Assembly (NCBI GenBank): GCA_030429345.1
Contig: JAUIFJ010000001.1
Coordinates: 282,457-346,456, forward strand
Reading direction: 5' to 3'
From: a bacterium
GTDB lineage: Bacteria; CAIWAD01
Length of the DNA: 64,000 nt
The notes below the pieces were generated by a model. That model did not search any database, was not told the DNA's origin, and saw only the letters and a program-made list of their open reading frames with translations. Each line of letters begins with the position of its first letter. Position 1 is the first letter of the stretch. Below are positions 41,197-48,831 of the stretch, piece by piece. The translations under genes and the position numbers were made by a program.

Positions 41197-44100
41197 TACT
41201 TGGCTAAAGAAGCTGACCAATAGCTCACCCGATGCTGGATACAGTTGCTCTTTCGATGCAGAGGGGCTGAATCTATATCTATCCAATAGGCAGCAGGCAA
41301 AACTAAGCGATGTAGAAGCATCACCTCTCACGATGCATCAGCATGTCAGCTTGCAAATGCTTGTAGAGCAAGAGCTGGCAGAGGTGATACCGAATGGTTT
41401 CATCGTGCCAACATCTACAGTATTGAGCCTGGATCACCACTATCGAAGCTTACTGCAACTGCCAGATCTTTGGAGTGGAAGAATCGCGGTTGATTTCCGA
41501 GGACTGACTAAGGATGACAGTTTCAATGTCACTCTCAAGTGCAGTACCGCGAGTGGCCGCCTTACATCTGGATTCAAACTGGAGGGCCCCACGATTCGCT
41601 TCTCTGAGCAGGAGTTGCACTTGCTTACTGGAGTACAGCACGCGGTTTTCGAGGCAGTTACTGCTCATGGGCGGTCGCGAAGGAGCGAGCAGGATAACCT
41701 TGAGCTAGTGCATGTACTGCAACAAGCCAGCGACTACGGGGCTGACATTGAACTGGGGCATTTCAAGCGGCTTCCCATCATCAAGCCGGAATCCATTTCC
41801 CTTCGCGCGGAGCTGGACGACAACGGTGATCTCCATCTTAGTCCGATGATGGGACAAGCCGCGGATTTCCATCGAACACAGAGAGTAATCAATCAAATCA
41901 GAGAATCGGGCGCTAAATCGGTTCGTGTCGATGACGAGATTATTCTGCTCGATGAAGCCAGACTGAAAGGAGTTCAGGAAATCCTCAATAGCAGGGTCAT
42001 ACCGAAGAAGATGACCAAGGAATTTCTCAAGAATCCGACAGCCTTCATCGACGCGAGTCTTGTCGATCTGGAGAACGGTTTTTCGCTGCGGGTCAAAGGT
42101 GTTACCGGATTCAGGCAGGCCTACTTCGGCGAAACAGAGGAGTCGGGCCTGGATTGGTTTGGCAAGGATTCGACTGCTGTCCAGGAGCTTCTGCCGGAAG
42201 CGATGAAGGCAGTTCTGAAAGACAGCGAAGACCTTAGACGCTTCAGAGAGCTTCTCGATGATGCAATACGCACGGGGTCCGATGAGGTCTTCTTTGATGG
42301 TAAGGTTATCGATGTCTCAGACAACGACCAGGTCATGGTGGAGTTGAACCGAATCCAGAAGAGCTTTGAAGAGCCGACAGAACCAATCACTGATGATCCC
42401 GAACCGAAGGATTCCGATCAGGAGATCGCGGTCCTCGACATCGAATTGAATGATGAGAACCAGCCTGAGTTCTCTCGGAGCGTCCAGGCAGGACTTGCTT
42501 CAGTGTTGTGCCCAGAAGATGAGTTGGACTGGAGCAATTACAAGCGCTCTCCGTTTCCCCATCAGATTACTGGTGTTCGATGGATACTCGGGTTGATGAA
42601 TCACGGTGAAGGCCAGCGTGGCGGTTTGCTTGCTGATGATATGGGACTTGGCAAAACTTTCATGGCGCTGGCATCGATTGAACACCTCTATCGAAAGACA
42701 AGAGATTCGGGGGAGACATGTAAACCCTGTTTGGTCGTCGCTCCCTTGAGCCTTCTCAGGGAGTGGGAAGAGGAGGTCACGAAGACGTTCAGGAAGTCGC
42801 CATTCAAGGATATCGTACTGCTTCAGGCGAATGGCGATCTGCGCAAATTCACCCTCACAGGGAGGGGCAGCGAATTGAAAGCGCAGGACTTGCAAAGTCA
42901 AAGTGTTTTCAGTGTCAAATACTCGTTGAAAACCGGCGGCGAGTATGATCTGGACAGGCTTGATGTGCCGGAACGCTTGGTTATCACTACGTACCAGACG
43001 CTTCGTGACTATCAGTTTTCGCTTGGCTCCATCGAATGGGCGATGGTCATTCTGGATGAAGCCCAGAACACCAAGAATCCAAATGCGCTTCAAACCCGCG
43101 CGGCAAAGGGATTGAACACCGACTTCATGCTGCTTGCTACAGGAACCCCTGTCGAGAATAGTCTTGCCGATTTCTGGTGCCTGGTTGATACTGCCCGTCC
43201 GGGTTATCTGGGCAGCTACCAGGAGTTCAGGTCAACATATATCTCACCGCTGTTGCAAGCTGCTGGAGATGAGGTTGACCAGGTTCGTGATCAGATCGGA
43301 CGTCAACTGCGCGAAACTGTAGGGTCATTGATGTTGCGTAGGCTGAAAGAGGATAACCTTGATGGGTTGCCCAAAAAGCTTGAGTTCGCAGGCATTGAGG
43401 ATGTGCATAGCAGATTTCTGCCTGACTTGAAGTCTACCATGGAAGGTGATCAGCTTGACGTATACAACAAAGTCGTCCAGTCCGTCGGAGTTGATGGGAA
43501 AAGGGATGCCCTTTCGGCACTGCACAAGCTCAGGGATGTATCTCTCCATCCAGGCTTGATCGCGGGCGATCGGGCCAGTCGTTCCATCGAGGACCTGGAG
43601 CCGGATGCCTTTGTGGAAGGATCGGGAAAGGTCACAAGCCTTGTACGAACACTGGAGGAGATTCGTGGCAGAGGAGAGAAGTGCATCATATTTGTGGTCA
43701 ACAGAAGACTGCAATCCACGCTTTCGGTAGCCCTGTCGGCAAAGTTCAGCTTGCCGTTGATCCCTGTTATCAATGGAACGACAAAGGCGGTTTCCAAGTC
43801 GGCAAGCTCGACAACTCGCAAGTCCATGATCAATGACTTCGAGTGCAGTACGGGCTTCAACATCCTGATCATGTCGCCCATTGCCGCGGGGGTCGGACTG
43901 ACGATCGTAGCTGCAAACAATGTCATCCATCTTGAGCGCCATTGGAATCCGGCCAAGGAGGCCCAGGCAACAGACAGGGTTTATCGCATTGGGCAGACAA
44001 AGCAGGTGAATGTCTATCGGCCGGTTCTGCACCATCCCTCCCTGGAGTCGTTTGATGTCAACCTGCATGAGTTACTTTCCAGGAAGTCGATGCTCAAGGA

Positions 44101-44620
44101 TGCAGTTGTAACACCGGAACAGGTCATTCCAACCCCTGAGGGGTTCACCGATCGCGACTGGTCAAACACGAAAGTGATTCTGGGAGAGGACCTTGGAGTT
44201 CTTGACTGGAAGGAGTTCGAAGCTCTCTGTGCAGAAGTATTCAGCAGGGAGTTTGGTGCTGACAATTGCTGGCTGACAGCGAAAGGTTCAGACTACGGCG
44301 CGGATGTCGTTCTCGAGGCTGGAGTGAGGAGTAGCCTTATTCAGTGCAAACACACGAAGTCTTCAAGGTATGATGGCTACAGTGCAGTACAGCAGGTTTT
44401 TGCGTCGAAAGTCAAGTATGGTGAGGCAAGGGGCATAGAGTTCAATCGGTTAATAGTCGCCACTAGTGCGATCCACTTGTCCAAACGAACCCGGGACCTG
44501 GCCAAACAATACTCGGTTGAGATTTACGATGGGAAAAGGCTCTCGCGCCTGTTGGAAGTCCATCAGGTCCGTCTACTGGATGTACTTCGACGACAAGGAA
44601 AACAGCGTCTTCAGGTTTAG
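41174..44620 (+). CDS. zorD: Zorya protein ZorD (SNF2 helicase with Mrr-like nuclease)
   Basis: This 1148-residue protein has an N-terminal substrate-recognition region (about 1-450). A Swi2/Snf2 motor follows: Walker A DDMGLGKT at about 488, LDEAQNTKNP at about 625, ATGTPVENS, and motif VI ATDRVYRIGQ. A C-terminal restriction-endonuclease-like domain (about 1015-1148) contains GADVVLEA and IQCKHTKS, the D...QxK form of the PD-(D/E)xK site used by Mrr enzymes. This plan is that of type I ZorD, the DNA-degrading effector. It overlaps zorC by 23 bases; ATG 41186 is an alternative start. Its composition is intermediate between the AT-rich zorABC and the GC-rich RM genes. Confidence 0.88.
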   Translation: MGSGMKFNTWLKKLTNSSPDAGYSCSFDAEGLNLYLSNRQQAKLSDVEASPLTMHQHVSLQMLVEQELAEVIPNGFIVPTSTVLSLDHHYRSLLQLPDLWSGRIAVDFRGLTKDDSFNVTLKCSTASGRLTSGFKLEGPTIRFSEQELHLLTGVQHAVFEAVTAHGRSRRSEQDNLELVHVLQQASDYGADIELGHFKRLPIIKPESISLRAELDDNGDLHLSPMMGQAADFHRTQRVINQIRESGAKSVRVDDEIILLDEARLKGVQEILNSRVIPKKMTKEFLKNPTAFIDASLVDLENGFSLRVKGVTGFRQAYFGETEESGLDWFGKDSTAVQELLPEAMKAVLKDSEDLRRFRELLDDAIRTGSDEVFFDGKVIDVSDNDQVMVELNRIQKSFEEPTEPITDDPEPKDSDQEIAVLDIELNDENQPEFSRSVQAGLASVLCPEDELDWSNYKRSPFPHQITGVRWILGLMNHGEGQRGGLLADDMGLGKTFMALASIEHLYRKTRDSGETCKPCLVVAPLSLLREWEEEVTKTFRKSPFKDIVLLQANGDLRKFTLTGRGSELKAQDLQSQSVFSVKYSLKTGGEYDLDRLDVPERLVITTYQTLRDYQFSLGSIEWAMVILDEAQNTKNPNALQTRAAKGLNTDFMLLATGTPVENSLADFWCLVDTARPGYLGSYQEFRSTYISPLLQAAGDEVDQVRDQIGRQLRETVGSLMLRRLKEDNLDGLPKKLEFAGIEDVHSRFLPDLKSTMEGDQLDVYNKVVQSVGVDGKRDALSALHKLRDVSLHPGLIAGDRASRSIEDLEPDAFVEGSGKVTSLVRTLEEIRGRGEKCIIFVVNRRLQSTLSVALSAKFSLPLIPVINGTTKAVSKSASSTTRKSMINDFECSTGFNILIMSPIAAGVGLTIVAANNVIHLERHWNPAKEAQATDRVYRIGQTKQVNVYRPVLHHPSLESFDVNLHELLSRKSMLKDAVVTPEQVIPTPEGFTDRDWSNTKVILGEDLGVLDWKEFEALCAEVFSREFGADNCWLTAKGSDYGADVVLEAGVRSSLIQCKHTKSSRYDGYSAVQQVFASKVKYGEARGIEFNRLIVATSAIHLSKRTRDLAKQYSVEIYDGKRLSRLLEVHQVRLLDVLRRQGKQRLQV

Positions 44621-44660
44621 CTTGTAGCACCACTTCCGATCTGAACAGGAGCCCTCCCTT

Positions 44661-46148
44661 TTGCCCAAGACCGAGAAATCCCTCCAGTCCCACCTCTGGG
44701 ACGCCGCCAACATCCTGCGCGGCTCCGCTGTCGACCGTACGGACTGGAAAGGCTACATCCTCCCCCTCCTCTTCTTCAAGCGCCTGTCCGACGTATGGGA
44801 CGAGGAACGCGCCCGCATGCTGGAGGAGTACGGGGAGGAGTTCGAGGACGAACACCGCTTCCAGATTCCGGAAGGCTGCCACTGGCAGGACATCCGGGAG
44901 ACATCGAAGAATGTCGGCACGGCCCTGAAGAAGGCCATGCAGGAGATTGAGCGGACAAACCACGAAACCTTGCACCGTGTCTTCGGCTCGGCCGACTGGG
45001 GCAACCGGGAGAAGTTCAGCGACGAGCTGCTGAAGGATCTGCTGGAAGGATTCTCGGCGATCGAACTGGGCAACCAGGCAGTCAGCACCGATGTACTCGG
45101 TGACGCCTACGAGTACCTGGTGGCGAAATTCGCCGATGTCACACGGAGGAACAAGGCAGGCGAGTTCTACACCCCGCGCAGCATTGTCCGCATGATGGTC
45201 GAGATCCTCGACCCCAAGGAGGGCGAATCGATCTACGACCCGGCCTGTGGCACAGGCGGCATGCTGCTGGCAGCTATCGAGCATGTCGAGCGCAAGGGCG
45301 GTGATCCGCGCACCTTTTTTGGCAAGATCTACGGCCAGGAGAAGAACCTGACAACTTCCTCTGTCGCGCGCATGAACCTGGTGCTGCACGGCATCGAGGA
45401 CTTCCAGGTCGCCCGCGAAGACACCCTGCGCAGCCCCGCCTTCAGCGATGGTGCCGGGGGGCTGGCCTCCTTCGATTGTGTAATTGCCAATCCCCCGTTC
45501 TCGCTCAAGGAGTGGGGGCGCGAGGTCTGGGAAAGCGATCCCTGGGGTCGTGCGCAGTTCGGATTGCCACCGGACAGCTATGGCGACTACGCCTTCGTGC
45601 AGCACATGATCGCCTCCATGGCTCCAAACCGGAACAGCCGCATGGCTGTGGTCCTGCCCCAGGGCGCACTCTTCCGCAAGAGCGCGGAAGGGAAGATCCG
45701 CGAGGCCCTGCTCAAGAAAGACCTGATCGAAGCCGTCATCGGCCTGGCGCCGAACCTCTTCTACGGGACAGGCCTGGCCGGTTGCGTCGTGATCCTGCGG
45801 CGCAAGAAGCCGCCGAAGAGGAAGAACAAGGTGTTGATCATCGACGCCTCCAGCCTCTTCCGCAAAGGTCGCGCCCAGAACTTCCTGGATCCGGAACACG
45901 GAAAGCAAATCGTCAAGTGGTTCAAGGCCTTCAAGGATGTCGAGGACCGGGCCAAGGTTGTGTCACGCGAAGAGATCGAGCAAGAGGACTGGACGCTCAA
46001 CATCTCCCGCTATGTGCTGCCACCGATCGGGGAGGACATTCCCCCCTTGCCCGAGGCGATTGCCGAGTTCAAGAAGGCGCTGAAGGAGGCACGTGCTGCG
46101 GAAGATCATCTGCGAACGGTTCTCAATGAAGGAGGGTGGCTGAAGTGA
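44661..46148 (+). CDS. hsdM: type I restriction-modification methyltransferase subunit, first copy
   Basis: This 495-residue N6-adenine methyltransferase has the HsdM N-terminal domain (LWDAANILRGSAV, LLFFKRLSDVWDEE). The SAM-binding motif I follows (YDPACGTGGM), then motif IV NPPF, with a C-terminal tail that contacts HsdS. The start is TTG 44661 (MPKTEKSLQ); no better start is seen and the family N terminus agrees. It is GC-rich and lies 40 bases after zorD. The stop TGA overlaps the start of the second hsdM as GTGA. It is homologous to the next gene but clearly different, so it is not a recent duplicate. Confidence 0.92.
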   Translation: MPKTEKSLQSHLWDAANILRGSAVDRTDWKGYILPLLFFKRLSDVWDEERARMLEEYGEEFEDEHRFQIPEGCHWQDIRETSKNVGTALKKAMQEIERTNHETLHRVFGSADWGNREKFSDELLKDLLEGFSAIELGNQAVSTDVLGDAYEYLVAKFADVTRRNKAGEFYTPRSIVRMMVEILDPKEGESIYDPACGTGGMLLAAIEHVERKGGDPRTFFGKIYGQEKNLTTSSVARMNLVLHGIEDFQVAREDTLRSPAFSDGAGGLASFDCVIANPPFSLKEWGREVWESDPWGRAQFGLPPDSYGDYAFVQHMIASMAPNRNSRMAVVLPQGALFRKSAEGKIREALLKKDLIEAVIGLAPNLFYGTGLAGCVVILRRKKPPKRKNKVLIIDASSLFRKGRAQNFLDPEHGKQIVKWFKAFKDVEDRAKVVSREEIEQEDWTLNISRYVLPPIGEDIPPLPEAIAEFKKALKEARAAEDHLRTVLNEGGWLK

Positions 46149-47647
46149 ACTCCCACCTCTCCCAACGCGAACTGGAATCCTACCTCTGGGGCGCCGCCAC
46201 CCTGCTTCGCGGCCTCATCGACGCCAGCGATTACAAGCAGTACATCTTCCCCTTGCTCTTCTTCAAGCGCCTGTCGGATGTCTGGGACGAAGACTATCGC
46301 GATGCCTTCGAGGAGACCCAGGACCAAGGCTATGCCACAGCCACGGCCAATGACCGTTTCATCATTCCCGATGGCGCCCACTGGCAGGATGCCCGCAAGG
46401 CCTCCCGGAATGTTGGGCGTGTGCTGTTGAATGCCTTCCTGGCCATCGAGAAACACAACCCGCAGCGCCTGCAGGGCGTCTTCGGCAACGCTGCATGGAC
46501 CGACAAGGACCAGTTGCCGGATGCGACCCTCAAGAACCTGATCGAGCACTTCTCTCAGCACACCTTGAGCCTGGCCAATGTCCCCGAGGATGAGCTGGGC
46601 AATGGCTACGAATACCTCATCAAGCAGTTCGCCGACGACAGCGGCCATACGGCGCAGGAGTTCTATACCAACAGAACCCTGGTGCACCTGATGGCCCAGA
46701 TGCTGGAGCCCAAGGCGGGAGAGACGATCTACGATCCGACCTGTGGTACGGGAGGCATGCTGATCTCCTGCCTGGCGGAAGTGAAGCGCAAGGGCGGGGA
46801 TACTCGGACGATGGGGCTCTACGGCCAGGAGCTGATCAACATTACGGCGGCCATCGCCCGGATGAATCTTGTGCTACACGGAGTTTCCGACTTTGATATC
46901 CGCAGCGGAAACACGCTGCATGAACCGGCTCTGGTCGAAGGCGATCGGTTGAAGACCTTTGATGTCGTACTGGCCAATCCGCCCTATTCCATCAAGAAAT
47001 GGAATCGTGAGGCATGGCAGTCAGATCCCTGGGGGCGCAACAGATTTGGGACCCCACCGCAAGGGCGGGCAGACTATGCGTTCTTCCAACATATCCTTTC
47101 AAGCATGGACTCCAGGACTGGGAGATGCGCAATCCTGTTTCCTCATGGTGTTCTCTTTAGAGATGAAGAAGCAGAGATTCGTAAGCAGCTTCTCGAAGCA
47201 GATCTGATTGAATGTGTACTTGGGCTTGGGAAAGGATTGTTCTACAACTCGCCTATGGAAGCATGCGTGATAGTTTGCAGAAGCAAGAAAGCGAAGAAGA
47301 AGCAAGGGCGCATTCTGTTGATTGACGCATCCAAGGAAATCGCGCAGGATCGCTCACAGAGTTTCCTTCTTCCATTTCATCAGAAGACGATTCTCCGTGC
47401 GTATAAGCAGTTTAGAGATATCCCAAGCTTGTCCGCTGTTGTCAGCGTAGAAGACCTGCTGAAGAATGATGGGAATCTGTCTATCCGGTTATTCATCGAG
47501 AGGAAGCGCAGCCTCAGCAACAACATTAGTCCGCAATCGGTTTCGGATATCTGGAGTGAACTGGAAGGCAGCAGCTCCGAGTTTTGGTCGAGAATGGGTG
47601 GATTGGTAGAAACACTCGATAAGCTTAACGACAAGGGTGTGAAGTGA
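46145..47647 (+). CDS. hsdM: type I restriction-modification methyltransferase subunit, second copy
   Basis: This 500-residue HsdM has LWGAATLLRGLID, LLFFKRLSDVWDED, DPTCGTGGM (motif I) and NPPY (motif IV). GTG 46145 overlaps the TGA of the first hsdM and is the likely start; an in-frame GTG at 46136 adds three residues. The first two thirds are GC-rich. From about 47,040 the codon use becomes AT-richer and stays so through hsdS, as if the 3' end had come from another source. The stop overlaps hsdS as GTGA. With two M subunits, one S and one R, the enzyme may form a mixed M1M2S methylase. Confidence 0.92.
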   Translation: MNSHLSQRELESYLWGAATLLRGLIDASDYKQYIFPLLFFKRLSDVWDEDYRDAFEETQDQGYATATANDRFIIPDGAHWQDARKASRNVGRVLLNAFLAIEKHNPQRLQGVFGNAAWTDKDQLPDATLKNLIEHFSQHTLSLANVPEDELGNGYEYLIKQFADDSGHTAQEFYTNRTLVHLMAQMLEPKAGETIYDPTCGTGGMLISCLAEVKRKGGDTRTMGLYGQELINITAAIARMNLVLHGVSDFDIRSGNTLHEPALVEGDRLKTFDVVLANPPYSIKKWNREAWQSDPWGRNRFGTPPQGRADYAFFQHILSSMDSRTGRCAILFPHGVLFRDEEAEIRKQLLEADLIECVLGLGKGLFYNSPMEACVIVCRSKKAKKKQGRILLIDASKEIAQDRSQSFLLPFHQKTILRAYKQFRDIPSLSAVVSVEDLLKNDGNLSIRLFIERKRSLSNNISPQSVSDIWSELEGSSSEFWSRMGGLVETLDKLNDKGVK

Positions 47648-48831
47648 AGAGAAAGAGCAACTCATACAAACCAGTTGCGTTTGGAGATGTCGTTAACAAC
47701 TCGACACGAGTTTCTATGGATCCTGTAGCAGAGGGATTCGACCGATACATCATTGGCAAGCACATCCCGGCCGATGAAAGTTGTATCACAACATGGAATG
47801 AAGTTGGTGACAGTGATTTTGGTCCGCGAATCAGAACCATATTCGAGCCTGGCGATATTCTCTGTACCACAAGAGGCCCGAAGTTGAAAGTTGCGCGCGT
47901 GGACTTCAGAGGCCTTGGAGCGCATACGAACTTCGTGCTGCGGACGAAAGATGAGAGCATCCTGCTACAATCGTATATGGAGGCAATTGTTCATTCGGAA
48001 TCGTTTCAGCAGCATTTAGTGAACAACTTCCGCGGTTCGGTGAACCTATTCGTGAACTGGTCGGATGCAGCGAAGTACCAGTTCCCCCTGCCACCGCTGG
48101 AGGAGCAGCGGCGGATTGTGGAGGTGCTGCAGGCGGCTAACTCCTCTTACGAGAAACTAATCAAGCTGTTCACGACCTCAAGAGTTCTGTGGCTGTCTAC
48201 CCTTGCGAGCCTTCCTACAGACCGTAGACTTAGGGTTGTTTCTGTCGGCGAGTTACTTACGGACATCGTACCTGGGCGAAGTGTATCCGGAGGCAATGCC
48301 CCCCTTCATGAGTTTGAATTCGCCGTTCTTAAGGTTAGCGCAGTGGATCCACTCGGATTTCATCCGAATGAGTCGAAAGTGCTAGATGACCCTTCTGCTT
48401 TTAGGCCTGACTTCTGTGTTCGTAAGGGAGATTTGCTAATGACTCGTGCGAATACTCCTTCACTAGTTGGTGAGTCTTGTATCGTAGACAAGGACTATCC
48501 GAATCTGATGCTTTGTGATAAGACTCTGCGATTAGTTCCGGCTCGACATGTAAATAAGCGCCTACTTTGGCATCTCTTGCAAAGCCAGGAGTTGCGTCAA
48601 CAGATTACATCTGTTTCAACTGGTACTGGTGGAGCGATGAAGAACATTTCTCAGCAGAAAATTCGTGCACTAAAGATTCTGTATCCAGAAAGCACTGATG
48701 TGGCACACGAGCTCTGTGATACTTTGGATGAGTGCTTCGGTGCGATACGTCATTCGGCAATTCGTCTTAGATCTCAGATGTCGTTGATGAAGTTGTTACT
48801 TAATTCCTCTATTAGAGGAAATTGTCAATGA
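47644..48831 (+). CDS. hsdS: type I restriction-modification specificity subunit
   Basis: This 395-residue protein has two target-recognition domains. TRD1 (about 10-140) is followed by the conserved linker FPLPPLEEQRRIVEVL and a helix. TRD2 (about 195-340) is followed by a second, degenerate helix (ALKILYP...CDTLDECF). Each TRD reads one half of a bipartite DNA site. The start is GTG 47644, overlapping the hsdM2 stop. It is AT-rich compared with hsdM1 and hsdR. No inverted repeats or spare TRD genes for phase switching were seen nearby. Confidence 0.9.
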   Translation: MKRKSNSYKPVAFGDVVNNSTRVSMDPVAEGFDRYIIGKHIPADESCITTWNEVGDSDFGPRIRTIFEPGDILCTTRGPKLKVARVDFRGLGAHTNFVLRTKDESILLQSYMEAIVHSESFQQHLVNNFRGSVNLFVNWSDAAKYQFPLPPLEEQRRIVEVLQAANSSYEKLIKLFTTSRVLWLSTLASLPTDRRLRVVSVGELLTDIVPGRSVSGGNAPLHEFEFAVLKVSAVDPLGFHPNESKVLDDPSAFRPDFCVRKGDLLMTRANTPSLVGESCIVDKDYPNLMLCDKTLRLVPARHVNKRLLWHLLQSQELRQQITSVSTGTGGAMKNISQQKIRALKILYPESTDVAHELCDTLDECFGAIRHSAIRLRSQMSLMKLLLNSSIRGNCQ

